A DNA stretch of 64,000 nucleotides from Haliotis asinina (taxonomy: Eukaryota > Mollusca > Gastropoda > Lepetellida > Haliotidae), in contig NC_090283.1 of NCBI RefSeq assembly GCF_037392515.1, positions 18,384,501-18,448,500 on the forward strand, written 5' to 3'. The notes beneath the pieces were generated by a model. The model ran no database searches, was not told the origin of the DNA, and saw nothing but the letters and a program-made list of their open reading frames with translations. The translations under genes were made by a program, and so were the position numbers. Shown piece by piece: positions 13,177 through 24,447 of the stretch; positions within the stretch are counted from its first letter, which is position 1; the number at the start of each line of letters is the position of its first letter.

Positions 13177-13303
13177 ACCGCAAATTTGAATCATCCTGGG
13201 TCACAGGAGGGGTTATCTTGATAAAGCTCAAAGGTGACAGGGAAAAAGGTGGCAAGACATTACTCAGTACAAGGGAGCTTGCGATTCCACAAAACGTCTG
13301 ATA

Positions 13304-14371
13304 ACTATTAGTCTCAGCCAAGAAAAAGTCGTAAAATTATAAATAAACGTTCATTGACCCAAGCGATTTCATGCTAATATGTATACTTTTTTTGTTAACA
13401 TATATGTATTGCGTTGCTTCATCATGCATCTGGTGTCCTAATGCATACAACCTTGACATACTCTATGCGAATCAATCATCATGATCCAATAATTATGTGT
13501 GTAAAAACTTGTCATGTTTTGTCTACGATGCAACAAGTCTAACGTCTGCGCCTATGCTTTGCATTAGTTCCACGTGCAATCACCAATGTTTTCACTAGAG
13601 GCTTTTGTCCCAGGGGGGCTTTTGTCCCAGGGAGGCTTTTGTCCCAGGGGGGCTTTTGTCCCAGGGGGGCTTTGTCCTACAATCGGTTATACAGTAATGT
13701 GGCATTTGCTGCATGGGTTGATGGAAACAGGAAATCATTATTTGCTGTGAAAACTTCCTCTTGAAGTCCCATCTTGACAACCAGAGGGAATCATTCTGAA
13801 AACATTCTGACTTACTGACCACCATACCCCTAATGCACAGATTAGTTAATCCCATCAGCCCTAACAAGTGAACACATATAATACACAAATTAGGTAATTC
13901 TATTACCCCATTGTTTCGGTTGCAGTGTGTGTCTCAGTTAATTAATGCTCATGACAATCAGTCTCACCGCATCTATTGTTACACAAGCTTATCATGAGTG
14001 TGCGTAATTGTCCTGGTAGTTACGAAACAGGTGTGGGGAAATGTCAGTTTGGGGGAAATGTTATGTGGGGAATTGCCCTGATGGGGAAATGTCCAACAAA
14101 CATATCGATGATATGATGCTGAAATACTGAACCGACGCGCGAACATGTTTCTAAGCATTCAGAGAATATGGTGTACAAGAGTCTATATATAAACTGTACA
14201 GTCTAAATTTTCTTTTACATGAATATTTTGTTGCGATAGCGTTACGAATAAATATGTGATTTATTGTAGAATAGCCAGGTCTAAAACTAGCCTGAAAAAT
14301 ACGCAGATGACTTAGCACATTATTTTCATCATGCCATATGTCTGCAGCCGAGTGTTCGGTATTGAAGTGAA
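13304..14371. other. Unassigned sequence with a small minisatellite
   Basis: Apart from the 17-bp array described separately, I recognise nothing coding. Near 14040-14100 'ggggaaatgt' words recur four times in loose tandem. Confidence 0.4.
13599..13676. repeat. 17-bp minisatellite, about 4.5 units
   Basis: Unit ggcttttgtcccagggg repeated with near-perfect identity (one unit has 'ggga'). It is G-rich on the plus strand at each junction. Confidence 0.95.
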
Positions 14372-14551
14372 TACAGTGGAAGCTGTCTAAAGTGGCACTA
14401 ATCGGAACTGAAGAAATAATCCAGTTTAGACGACGTGTCGGATTAGAGAGCTGATGATAAATGTACATGTCACAAATGGGACTGAGATTTTATGCCGGTG
14501 TTGACAAATTGTCGGAATGGACAGATGCCGGTTTTGACAGCTTCCACTGTA
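14372..14551. mobile_element. Pogo/Tigger-like MITE with TA target duplication
   Basis: Starts TA|CAGTGGAAGCTGTC at 14372 and ends GACAGCTTCCACTG|TA at 14551. That is a perfect 14-bp terminal inverted repeat bounded by TA dinucleotides; the element is 176 bp. A CAGTGGAA-type terminus with TA target is characteristic of pogo/Tigger and related Tc1-mariner superfamily elements. There is no coding capacity, so it is a non-autonomous MITE. The interior contains further partial complementarity (aagtggcac.../...gccggttttgac). Confidence 0.85.
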
Positions 14552-14663
14552 CTTTACACAGTAAGTCAACAAGTGAAATTGTCCTGTAACTATTTATAGC
14601 GTATTCAAATAATGGGCAAAAATGCTTTTTCCCCAATGCAGATGGAAAATGACCAGTATGCGG

Positions 14664-14918
14664 TTATATAATCTTGTAAAATATAATCTTTTGTGCAATA
14701 TAATCTTTAGAAATTTCAAGAAATTCGTTTTCAATACCACCTGGTCCGTGTGACTTATTGTTAGCTAGCTGTTTAATGTGAGCCATAACTTCCGGTTGTG
14801 TTAGGCTGGTTAGGTTAGTCGAGTGTAGAGGATAGAGTGGCAGTAAAATGTTGACTGCGTTGGGCTTATCTAAGTTTGTCTGCAGCCAATAATATGTGTT
14901 TTCACAATCTATTCTCAT
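14664..14918 (-). pseudogene. Non-LTR RT fragment (N-terminal RT motif 0/1 region)
   Basis: The minus-strand frame contains EVMAHIKQLANNKSHGPGG and then IENEFLEI. This corresponds to the conserved segment just before RT motif 1 of many non-LTR elements (..v...i..LknnKa.GpDgi.nEfLk). The fragment is short and ends by stop or divergence on both sides. Clade not assigned. Confidence 0.6.
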
Positions 14919-15040
14919 GTAATCTTGTCACCTGCTTTGCCTAGCTTCCGAGTTACGAACTTGTTTTCACAGACGATTCTGTCAAATTCGCTTGTTGTCA
15001 TAACGGTTACCTGTGGGTAAGTGTGGTGTTTGTTCCCCTA
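14894..15040 (+). repeat. Dispersed repeat shared with 63495-63620
   Basis: Matching words include 'ttcacaatct', 'cctgctttgcctag', 'cgagttac', 'cttgttttca' and 'gacgattctgtcaaa'. The matched length is about 130-145 bp with scattered substitutions. Confidence 0.75.
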
Positions 15041-16740
15041 TTTACTCGGGTGCTAAACCATTTATACCAAGTAATTTAAATATCGGTTGTCATTTCTGTA
15101 CAAAGCAGACTCTGACATGTCCAGTAGTAATTCATGTATTGTAGCCCCATCTAGAATCTATGTTATCTTCAATATTAGCAGCGAGATAAATATCGCCTTA
15201 TATATTACGTCCCCTTGAGCCAGGCCAGGTAACAAGGCAGGTCCGTTACATTCCGTTAAAAGCTCGCTTCCCCAGTCACTTCCACGCGAGACGGTTCCAA
15301 AAAGACTCGTACCCCTGTCGATGCTTGTTGTGCGCGAAAACTCGACAAACCAGCCAGAACGTGCGTAATGGTTGCGGTGCTTTGAGGAAAATAATCCAGA
15401 CTACTTAAATCGTTTATGGCATTATGTTGTTGTTCGAGACATCTTGCAAAATATAGATCGTCATATTGAAAGTACTAAGAACGTAGCTAACAGAATTGTG
15501 CTGTCTAATGTGAAGTTATTGATAAGAATCGTGCGATTGACGGTGAGATTCAAATACAAGAACGTGCGCATGTTGACATAACGTTCTCGTTGTTGCATTT
15601 CGTTCGATGTGGAGGGCTTGTAGAAGTGATTGTACGTGCGCTTCCATCAGTTTTAGGAACTGTAATTATAAATCGCTACGAGTTTCATGTTAAGTCTTTT
15701 TTGAGCTTCGTCTTTGGGATTTAATACAGCTTTTATAAATTTCATTTACATATTCAATAAAACAATTCCCATTTGTGATTATTAAACCCTGTCTAGAAAT
15801 ATAATTGAAAATGTAATGTGAACATGTGGTAATAATTTCATCAGAATATGTCTGTAACAAACAAGGTTTTCTCTCTCATATAGTTGAATAAAAGAGGTTT
15901 AATTCTGTAAAAAAAACATCAACAGCAATGCAATGTATGATTACTTCGGTGGTATTAAACACCACAGGAATGGATGGTTTTACAGTTCTAAGGCAACGTG
16001 AGCCAGTAAGAGGCTTAATTATTTGCGCCCAACCACAGGGATCAAACATGATGAATAGAGTTATCGTTCCTGTTTAAAGTAGTTCTGATGTTCATGCACA
16101 AACTTGAAATCCTCCCAGAGGGGAATGAGTCGGTATTCGGCTTGTTCCAGAATCAACATGAGTTGGTCACGAATGGCCGAAGGGGGTTCCCGTTCTGCCA
16201 GACGCTATTGTTCCAGATAAAATAATCAGTGATGCGCGATAATCCCTTAAAAAAGGGGGATTGACTTATAGTCTGTTTCGGACTAACAAATTACACACTA
16301 TAACTTCATCTCGATTATCTTTTGTTGGAGGATTTCAACATTTTGGGTATATTTTCTCTTCGTGATTAAATTTATAAAAATACATTTTGTGCATTCTCAG
16401 AAAATGGTACATGAATATGTTGGTTTTTTTTTCATAAAAATGGTCTTCAACGTGGCAGAAAGACGTCAATGTGTTTATATGTTTCAACACAACAAGAAAC
16501 AGGCGTGTAAAAACTGCATTTATGTTTAGAATCTACAGTGAATGAAATTTCCGAATTTTCCCGTTTTTGATCAAGCAGTCACACGACTGACGGGAAGTAA
16601 CAAACTGCGAACGTATCTAATGTTTAAGGATGTGTATGACTGTGAACGTTATGTGAGAATGAGTATACCCCGTTCCTACCGCTCTGCATTCGGAAACCGG
16701 CAGATATTCGAATGTGAATTAGAGGGTGTGTTTTCAACAG
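15041..16740. other. Unassigned sequence
   Basis: No recognised gene or element. The open frame at 15372-15581 lacks motifs. Confidence 0.4.
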
Positions 16741-16741
16741 T

Positions 16742-17463
16742 TAATTTGTGGATTTGTTTACCGACGTCCAAATTAGTGAAACCCTGCACACCCTCCACCA
16801 CCGTATTCACAACCTTGACACCCCTCTTGACACCCATCTTGACACTAGCCTCTCTACTGACACTATCATTCAGCTCATTCTTAACTCCATCACCACCACC
16901 TACTTTACCCGGGGTGTTCACCTCTGTGAGCAAATCCATGGTATACCAATGGGCTCCCCTCTCTCCCATCCTCTTTGAAATGTATACAATTTCCTTTCAA
17001 CAACATGCTCTCAGCACCTCACTAATCAAACAAACCTGCTGGTTCAGGAAGGTTGATGACACGTTTGTTATCCTTCCTAAAACAAAAATGACCCCACTGC
17101 CCTCCTCCTTAACCAACAGTACCCACTTATCCAATTTACCATTGGTACTGACACCAACTCACAACTTCCCTTCCTTGACGTCCTACTCACTCGTACCACT
17201 GACAACTCTGACTCTAACCTCTCTCTCAAAACTAAAACCGGCATTATCTCCACACTTACACACCGAGCACTTAACCTCTGCTTTGTGACCCCTCAACCTG
17301 AACTTAAACATCTCTGGTCATCTTTGGTCTTCACCCAACTTAATAACTATCCCAACTTGCTGACCGTGTAATTATCTCCGCCCTCAACCCAGCCACCAAA
17401 CCCACCAACAGCAAGCCCGACTCTGCTCACATTAACATCTGACTACCCTACATCGGCAAAACT
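16742..17463 (+). pseudogene. Penelope-like element RT, frameshifted (first copy)
   Basis: One frame (from about 16745) reads VDLFTDVQISETL and then TYFTRGVHLCEQIHGIPMGS. This is the Penelope-like RT segment containing the (D)v.sLFTnvP and ..yeQ..G.pMGSplS motifs. Another frame further on has RKVDDTFVI (the YVDDT catalytic box, with Lys for Tyr) and then, after another shift, LPFLDVLLTR and a terminal LPYIGKTS that normally precedes the linker to the GIY-YIG nuclease. Family knowledge: PLEs reverse-transcribe their own RNA and cut with a GIY-YIG endonuclease. Several frameshifts make it inactive. A SINE interrupts it at 17464. Confidence 0.8.
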
Positions 17464-17693
17464 TCGCTTGCCATTAAAGATAACTAATATGCTTGTCGTA
17501 AGAGGCGACTAACTAGGTAGGGTGGTCAGGCTCCCTGACTTGATTGACACATGTCATCGGTTCCCATTTGCGCTGGTCGATGCTCAAGTTGTTGATCACT
17601 GGATTGCCAGGTCCAGGCTCGATTATTGACAGACCGCTATCATATAGCTGGAATATGGCGCAAGACTAAACTCACTCACTCAAGCAGCAAGCA
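17464..17693 (+). repeat. ACTC-tailed SINE inserted in a Penelope-like element
   Basis: Recognisable SINE blocks are 'atgcttgtcgtaagaggcga', 'gggtggtcaggctccctgac', 'cacatgtcatcggttccca' and 'gttgatcactggattg', with the tail 'aaactcactcactc'. The first tens of bases of the head are absent, so it is 5'-truncated. Confidence 0.9.
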
Positions 17694-17934
17694 GGCATAG
17701 ACACATACATCTCCACGGCCACACCTCTCAAATCCACCCTTACAAAAAGTCAAACGGTAGGAAACACCACACTGTAGAACAGAACCAGCCTAAAGGTTTA
17801 GGCGACTGTGGTAGCCGACACCAAAGCAGCCATTTCGGAACACATCACCAAATTTCCTCAACACAACATCAACTAGGACAGTGTCTAAACACTTACCAAC
17901 AACAAACATGATTACTCTCACTGGAACCAGGCCG
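17694..17934 (+). pseudogene. Possible remainder of the split Penelope-like element
   Basis: Downstream of the SINE the sequence stays C/A-rich like the PLE upstream (ccacacctctcaaatccaccct, acaccacactgtagaac), unlike the surrounding AT-rich DNA. No clear GIY-YIG motif survives. Assignment rests on base composition and position only. Confidence 0.35.
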
Positions 17935-18052
17935 AAGTCCCGGATGGGACTCAACCGAAAAAGTACTAGAATTTGTACTTTACTAAGAAAGTGAAATCCC
18001 AAATATGACATATGTTGCATTTGACCACTTTCTAAATGGCATCGTGTAATCA
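17935..18052 (+). repeat. tRNA-derived SINE (second family), 5'-truncated
   Basis: It begins inside the B-box-distal arm (aagtcccggatgggactcaa) and contains the same tail as the minus-strand copy at 9405-9558 (agtactagaatttgtacttt, then gaaatcccaaatatgacata). It then continues to taaatggcatcgtgtaatca, a 20-mer that reappears in the micro-insertion at 13144-13163. Confidence 0.65.
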
Positions 18053-18090
18053 TACAAATACGCCGTTTTAATCTGTGATGTGACTATCCT

Positions 18091-18290
18091 CACACTTCGC
18101 GGCCATATAACATCATTGGTAGGATCATGCAGCCAAAACATTTTAACAAACAGTCGATAAAAATGTCGTCATTTCTAGCCAGTGAGAGGATATTGAATAC
18201 TGGGTTTAATGCGTGGTCGTGGAGTAGCTCGATAGCCTTTCTGAATTTACCATTACGGTGAAGCTTTACTTCAAGGTAGACATAATCGTA
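18091..18290 (-). pseudogene. Non-LTR RT C-terminal fragment
   Basis: The minus-strand frame shows FRKAIELLHDHA and then CFGCMILPMMLYGREV. This resembles the ...lFd.mv.PillYGsEvWg motif of non-LTR RT C-termini. The frame stops where Trp would be expected (GREV then TGA). It ends against the SINE at 17935-18052, which probably truncated it. Confidence 0.5.
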
Positions 18291-18455
18291 AAGAGTCTAA
18301 TTCGAACGTTTGATGGGACAAACACTTGAGATCCAGATTTTATATACTATCGGAAACAAACGCATAGGCGAGAAATCTGTTGCTAAAATGTTGTATTTTC
18401 AAACACGTATAACTCGTCCACAAATAGACTTTAGCGTATGAAAGTTAACACCCGT

Positions 18456-18885
18456 TTAGAAGAAGGTAATGTCTATAGAGCCAAGTAGATACTTCCAGAT
18501 AACGCAGACGTTGAGCGCGATGGTGACGACGTAGCATGACCTCGACTTCGGATTTCTTGCTCTCAGACCAGTCTCTTTCAACCTGTTCCGTACGGTTTGA
18601 CCGGATATCCTCTGAAGTCCAGGCACCCTGGCTGGTGTGCTCTCACCCGCTTCAACACGGTCACATAGTTGTAGCACCCGGATGTACCGACATTAAGCTG
18701 CAGTGGTACTTGAGGTCTGCCTGTCAGTCAGTTGTTATACCTGTTTGCTTGCAACGAGCTGCATGCCATGGTATCTTGCTCAAACTGATATTCAGACGCC
18801 TGGCAACAGAAGCTTGGGTAGGTTATCCCCAGCATGCGTATCGTTCAATGGCGATGTTCTGCGTCGCAGTCAAGACGTGACGTAG
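18456..18885 (-). pseudogene. Tc1-like transposase fragment
   Basis: The minus-strand frame contains ISGQTVRNRLKETGLRARNP, the second helix-turn-helix end of Tc1-like transposases (IS.qTVrnRLre.GLraRrP). In another frame the following bases read LRRHHRAQRLRYLEV, matching the next conserved block (L...HR..RLrW). So a frameshift lies just after RARNP. The DDE catalytic domain is missing. Upstream (to 18885) only weak similarity to the first HTH remains. Confidence 0.7.
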
Positions 18886-19378
18886 TGATTTGACCTAGAA
18901 ACTCCGTCAAAACGAATGCCAGTTTCTGAAAGTAATCTGACTTTTTATTGCCAGACAGTGAATGCTCTTTGCTTCACAATTTCATCTGGAAGGTGGTTGC
19001 TGTTTCGTTGTGCCGATGCCTTTGTAATTCTTGTAAGAACTCTCATCAAAATCAACTTTTCCGGGTAAAACGATTTTTTCCTTGTGCAGTTGTGTAAAAT
19101 CATGTTATCAACACTCTTCTTACATATTGTGACGACTGGTTGAACACAATAGGTAATTGATACATTATAAAAAATATACATCGCCTATGCGTTTTTTGTT
19201 TTGAATAGTATATCTTCAGCCCTGAGAGATAACTGACACCAAGTAATTATACTACTTTTCATTACGTATTTTACTCTTCAAATGGTGTGTTCTCTTCTCT
19301 GTAATGATGAATGTATGCAATATGTTCTCCATTGTATTCGGAGATGTATTTGTAGAGGCGTATAGCGTGTTTACCAAT
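18886..19378. other. Unassigned sequence
   Basis: No gene or repeat recognised apart from low-complexity words. Confidence 0.4.
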
Positions 19379-19441
19379 TGCATAAGGGAAGTATGTCGCT
19401 GAGACAAGGAGATGTTCCTAAACACCTCTTCTTGCTCCAGT
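19379..19441 (+). repeat. 63-bp duplicated segment, copy 1
   Basis: Shares 'gggaagtatgtc', 'gacaaggagatgttcc' and 'aaacacctcttcttgctcc' with 20784-20845, nearly identical. The two copies are 1.4 kb apart in direct orientation. Confidence 0.85.
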
Positions 19442-19552
19442 GACTAAAAATTGTTTAGAACAACTGGCATCCATATACACGTATACCATTTTCTGGTCAT
19501 CTTGAAACTAAACAGGTGCGCCCTGCATCTGGCAATAGTTTGATTGCTTATG

Positions 19553-19760
19553 AGTGAGTGAGTTACAATATCGTTACATCGGCAATATTTCAGCCATATC
19601 GTAATTTATGGTAAATTATATATTGAAAATGAAACTGTCAACGAATGACAGTAGAATAACTAGATTATCACAGAATTGAATTTAAATCTAGTAATTGAAT
19701 CTGAAAAGGTTTGAGTATAGCTTACAATACAAGGTGAAAAACGGGCTACTGATTGCCAAC
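19553..19760 (-). repeat. Third repeat family, copy
   Basis: Begins gagtgagtgagtta, then 'catcggcaatatttcagcca', 'gacagtagaataactag', 'ctagtaattgaatctgaaaa' and 'caacaactgaaggtagatca'. Parallel to 37858-38060 and the reverse of 11340-11556. Confidence 0.75.
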
Positions 19761-20025
19761 AACTGAAGGTAGATCACTGTACTAGGTACCATGGGGACTT
19801 ACAGTACATTTGCTTCCTGTATGGCGTCTAGCTGGATTAACGTCACCCCTCCAGCTGTTAGCAATTTTGACAAACTAGCCAAACATTAAAAAGACATTCA
19901 ACGATTAAAAAGTAGAGAGTTTAAATTTACTTTAAATGTTTTGTGACGATTATTTTACAATACTTTAATCCCCTGGAGGATACAACCACTAAGAATCTGA
20001 GTTACTAATTCAAACTTCAACTCAT

Positions 20026-20065
20026 ATTCATTCATTCATTCATTCATTCATTCATTCATTCATTT
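20026..20065. repeat. (ATTC)n microsatellite
   Basis: About ten tetranucleotide units, immediately followed by a tRNA-SINE remnant (20066-20199), a common position for such repeats. Confidence 0.95.
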
Positions 20066-20199
20066 AGCCTAGTGGTTAAATCGAAGATACACATGAGTAC
20101 AGGTGTGAAGCCCATTTTCTGGTGTCCCCCGCCGTCATATTGCTGGAATATTGCTAAAAAGCGGCGTAAAACTAAATTCACTCACTCACTCACTCACTC
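20066..20199 (+). repeat. tRNA-head SINE remnant with ACTC tail
   Basis: Reads 'agcctagtggttaaatcg' (A-box-like), a deleted middle, then 'gtgaagcccattttctggtg', 'attgctggaatattgctaaa', 'gcggcgtaaaactaaa' and (ttcactcac)n. Canonical gastropod copies carry a B-box between these parts; here it is lost. A second fragment of the same tail follows at 20225-20299 (ttgctaaatgcgacgtaaaa then ctatactcactcactg). Confidence 0.75.
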
Positions 20200-20299
20200 G
20201 ACACGCTGGAAACCATGAACCGTCTGAAGCCAATCGCCGGTATTCCCCGATATTGCTTGACTATTGCTAAATGCGACGTAAAACTATACTCACTCACTG

Positions 20300-20783
20300 T
20301 TAGAATACAGTCTTCGTCATTTAAAATTATACTTATGAACGTTTAATAATCAGTTGCACAACCCGTCTATATATATATCTCATCAATTGTTATCTTCTAC
20401 ATCAGCTGAATTATGAAATAATCTTTGTAATATTTATGTTTGAGTTTGGAGCTAAGGTAGCGGCTGATTGATGAATCATATATCTGTATTTCATCATGTC
20501 CCTTGTATTAGCAATATTTGTGCATCGATTTTATACAATTTTCCTTTACAGTCTTTTAAGACGCACTATTACAACAAGCATAGTGGGACCACTAACTTTG
20601 CCCCATGATATATATGTTTTTAACCATGAGACAAAATGGGAGTAGCCTTATGCTGGGAAGATACCCAACATGTTGTATCAGTTCGTTATAAGCACCTCGT
20701 CTGAAATATTCAGCAAAGTAAAGAGTAGCGTGTTCAAAATACTGTGTTCTAATATGAACTAAATCACAGTGAGACTTGCACAC
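20300..20783. other. Unassigned sequence
   Basis: AT-rich; nothing recognised. Confidence 0.4.
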
Positions 20784-20845
20784 GGGAAGTATGTCTCTGT
20801 GACAAGGAGATGTTCCCAAACACCTCTTCTTGCTCCGACTGAATT
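20784..20845 (+). repeat. 63-bp duplicated segment, copy 2
   Basis: Near-identical partner of 19379-19441. The flanking sequence does not match, so only this core is shared. Confidence 0.85.
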
Positions 20846-23498
20846 ACATCATCGGACCAAGTATAAAATGAATACATGGTCCATACACATACGTTATGTG
20901 CAGGGTTAAAACACGGCAGTTTTCTGTGGAACATGCCTCGAGTGCCGCAAGTTAGCAAAAGTTGAGCAATGGCCTCGAGGGTGAATAGAAGCAGGTACGA
21001 TTATCAAATGTGTCGTAATCAAATGCTAAAGAATTGGACACCCTTGTGTAACATATCCTGAGGGCATCTAAGTACCCTTTGATGTAGCGTCCAGGTGGAC
21101 GTCAATAGCGTCACTCATGATCAGTTGAGTACACGTTGTGTCTGTTAGTATTTGAACAACATCTCTGCAGGATAGTAACGTCGAAGGTGCGCGTCCTCAC
21201 AGCAAGTACGTCTCCTAGCAAACCCAAGTGGATGATCAATCGAGAACATCCGTACATACCCAGAGTCAGGAATCGATTTTCTACATCTTGACTGCATACC
21301 TGTTTGTGACTGATTTGCCTGGTCTCCTTCCGGACGGATGTATTGAAGGATTACTATAGAAGCAGGAACACTGACTCAGCTGTTGTTCAGAATGGATGCT
21401 GCCGAAATTTCGAATATGAAATGTTGTCCTTAAAACAGCAGGGCCTTGCTGTACAGGAGAATTGTACCCTGGAAGACTGTTCGTTCACCACGCGAGGACG
21501 TGTGTAACTAGGTCACGATACAGAGGAACGGCATCGGATCGGATACTGCTGCCAGCGTCAGAATAGTGAGTATGGATTTCTTCATTCAATAAAGCTCGCG
21601 AAATCCGGTTGGTAATTCTCCCGGCATTAATGGAATAATAGATATTGTTTTGGTGCAGAAGCGTTATTGACTTTGGGGACGCCGTGGCCGTGTGTTGCTA
21701 TTACTCACCCGATAAAGAAACTATTTCCCAAGTATTTCTGAAATTTTCAAAACGTTGCCCCTCATCCAATACAGCAATGCAGATAACCAGGTTCTTAATA
21801 AAGTAAATAAGAAAAGGAAAGATAAAAAGACACACACACACACCCAAAAAAATATAAAAAAATAAAAAATAAAAAAATAATAAAAATATAAAAAATAAAT
21901 AAATAAAAATAAAAATAAAATCATTTGTATAAAAAACAGCATTTTACTCCTGTTAATTTACAACGTGAAAAAATGTAATTCTGTAAATTCTATTCAGGAC
22001 ATCTGCAACATCGGACATCGGAAGCGTCTTGGAGGGAGTCAGAAGGGGTATTCATCATCACATACCAACTTATGTATATACCAAATACGGTTAAGACAGG
22101 TTCCTTAACATTTCTTCTTGGGGGGAATCAATTCCTAACCTTCGACGGGACGAGCGAACGCCTTAACCAAAACACGACATGAAGTTTTAATATATTTATT
22201 GAATTTGTCTTCCCAGAGAAGTACCGGGTTTGCCGCTATACAGGCACTGTGTATTTGTTAATCAGAAACAAAGACGGAAAACATACCATGACTTCTTAAT
22301 GTGGCCAAATGCTGGACAAAATGTGAAAACGAAATTGTCAGGTACAAAGGAACCCTGTTGTATTTGTTTGTAAGAGGGTATGAGGTCAATTGCAAGTATG
22401 TACAATGAGCAAACGGGTAAATTGTCGGCTATCAGCCATTGCGTCAGTGTTTTGCTGCCTGTTGCGAAAAACACTAACTTAACTCTATTGGGAATTAAAA
22501 TTCACCGCACTCGTCATTAATAAACAAACAGTAACCACTATTTATTTATTTAAGGTGTAATTTTAACATAATAAATACTGTGTTGTGTGAGCTGCGTGTC
22601 TTTTCAGTTTAGCGTTCTGTATAGCTTTATTACTGATTTTATCAGCTGAAACGCCGTTTGCAGAGTTGATGAAATTTAACATATCCGCCGAATCGATGGA
22701 TGCTGGAGAGGAGATTGCTGTGAGTGAAATCTTACAACTACATTTTCTCTTATTGACATTACACGCCTGACAAAGCACAACCTCTGGACGCCAGATGTAC
22801 CTGTGCTGTCAGTAAATGCCCGGGATGGTCTGTAAATATTTGACGCGTCCAAGTCGAGGTGATAACGGTTGTGGAGATGTCAACCTGACCTTCAGCATCG
22901 ACCGATGTCAGGGCTGCGTTTTCGCGAACTGAACCTCGGAATTGTTCCTAACGTTTTAATTAACTGAATCCTTGTAAAGTCTCGCGTTTGCATTCAAGAG
23001 CACAGGCGATCTTTTCTCTTCCATTGCCGAAGACAACATACATTCAACATTGGTAGTTGGTTGCATACAAATCGCAGTTGAAGTACTTGTTGTACATAGT
23101 CACTTTAACTACTGCTCGAAGGCTTTATCAACACCCAAGGCCTAGAGAATATTTAAAGGTTTTGTACTGGCCATGTGGATGACTCTTCCAAGTCGAAACC
23201 AGCGGCAAACATTAGGTCCGATTCAATTCCATATGCCGACGTTTGTGGTTACTGGGGTTTTGGACCGTGGGTGGGTACTGCAGATAATTTTCTTATTGCA
23301 AAATATTGTGATGCGAAAGCATGCACTGCGATATGTATTGCAATATATTTGCGAGAAGATATTTTTCACGAAAAGCTTCTTACAATAATCGAATTGGTGC
23401 TTGATTTATAAAGCAATAAACACAACAAAATCAAACTTTTTAATAATGACAAAATAGAAATGTAAATAATATTTGGCAGAAATTAAAAAATGGAAAGG
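20846..23498. other. Unassigned sequence with an A-rich tract
   Basis: No gene recognised. A long A-rich low-complexity block (aaaaaataaaa words) spans about 21840-21925, preceded by a short (AC)n. The open frames at 21721-21942 and 23173-23411 are unsupported. Confidence 0.4.
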
Positions 23499-23550
23499 TT
23501 CATCATCATCATCATCATCATCATCAATCATCATCATCATCATCATCATC
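23499..23550. repeat. (ATC)n microsatellite split by a SINE
   Basis: (ATC)n with one 'aatc' break. The same motif resumes (catcatcatcac) at 23806 after the SINE, indicating that the SINE inserted into the microsatellite or that its target duplication was ATC-rich. Confidence 0.9.
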
Positions 23551-23806
23551 AGACCCGTGAAGCTTCAGGGTACAATAGGCCTTCAGCAACCCATGCTTGC
23601 CATAAAAGGCGACTATGCTTGTCGAAAGGGGCGACCAACAGGATCGGGTGGTCAGGCTCGCTGACTTGGCTGACACATGTCATCGGTTCCCAGTTGCGTA
23701 GATGGATGCTCTTGTTGTTGATCACTGGATTATCTGGTCCAGACTCGACTATTTACAGACCGCTGCCATATTGCTGAGTGTGGCGTAAAACTAAACTCAC
23801 TCACTC
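23551..23806 (+). repeat. Full-length ACTC-tailed SINE
   Basis: Contains every block of the family: acccgtgaagcttcagggta head, 'aacccatgcttgccataaaa', 'ggtcaggctcgctgacttgg', 'cacatgtcatcggttcccag', 'gttgatcactggattatctg', 'cagaccgctgccatattgct', 'gtggcgtaaaactaaactca' and the (ctca)n tail. The ATC-rich flanks on both sides mask any target duplication. Confidence 0.95.
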
Positions 23807-23984
23807 ATCATCATCACACCATAGTGTTATGGTGTTTGTGAAAAACAGAAACTGCCGAATATTTCCGAGTTTTACGACGTTTTCCGAATGCATATCAAAA
23901 TACGGGTTTTCGATCAGCTTATTGCAATATGTATTATTTTCATCTCTGAATCGGTAAAAACCAGAGCCAAGCATTGTGCAGATG

Positions 23985-24268
23985 CCTACAAGGATTTTGC
24001 TTTGGTCCTGCTTACAAGACAACCGAAGACATACGTGAGAATTTGGAAGCACTTCAGAAGCGATAACCCCAGGACGAACAACGGATGCGAAGGCTACAAC
24101 AGTCGTCTTGCAAAGAGACAAGCTAAGCCCCATTTGAACATTTATGAACTTATTTCGTTATTCAAGGCGGAAGAGAGCAACAAGGCAGCATTTCTACTTC
24201 AACAAGAAGCTTGTCAGGAATTCAGGAAAACGACCGCACCCTTTACGACCTTGGCCGGGTGTATGTGA
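23985..24268 (+). pseudogene. MULE-like transposase C-terminal fragment
   Basis: The frame reads VRIWKHFRSDNPRTNNGCEG, then YNSRL and IYELISLFKAEE. The (R)TNN..EG.N..L.......P.iy.fi..lk.E pattern is typical of the region following the catalytic core of MULE/Mutator-type transposases in animals. A stop ends it at 24268. The upstream part of the same frame (23888-23984) lacks motifs. It could also be a domesticated copy, but the small size and repeat context favour a fossil. Confidence 0.55.
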
Positions 24269-24399
24269 CCTGTGAGAGAGTCATGGCTTCGCATATGTCA
24301 GATTGTTGTGTTGTACTTGTAAGTTCTTTTAAGGCTTGAGGTCTATGCACATACCCTCCACGGTAATTAATGTGAACAGTAATATGCCCTTCGACCTAG

Positions 24400-24445
24400 T
24401 GATATGCCCTTTAACCTGAACTCTAAACATCATATTTTTTGTTAT
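24400..24445 (+). repeat. Short dispersed repeat shared with 10848-10893
   Basis: Both contain 'atatgccctttgacctgaac'-type words followed by 'tctaa' and 'atcatatttttt'-like sequence. The preceding 24388 segment shows a second, partial 'atatgcccttcgacct', so the motif is locally duplicated. It lies directly at the 5' end of the Penelope-like copy. Confidence 0.65.
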
Positions 24446-24447
24446 AC

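Larger units (their letters stand above)
12490..13303 (+). pseudogene. L1-type non-LTR retrotransposon ORF1 pseudogene
   Basis: The N-terminal frame begins at an ATG at 12490 and shows FADKLVQAFQ, followed by a (CAT)n tract read as poly-serine. A second frame at about 12785 reads EQYSRRNYLRFSGI, the segment that leads into the RRM-like domain of L1-type ORF1 proteins. A third gives CDINISHSVPGRP, RPALVRFVS and VFINEVLT (about 12905-13100), matching the (I)..SHR.G.....R..IVRF and FINEDLT blocks of the family. The frame then meets a 38-bp insertion and, beyond it, continues as SSWVTGGVILIKLKGD to a stop near 13301. Family knowledge: ORF1p is an RNA-binding chaperone of the retrotransposon RNP. 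No ORF2 follows, so this is an isolated dead fragment. Confidence 0.65.
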
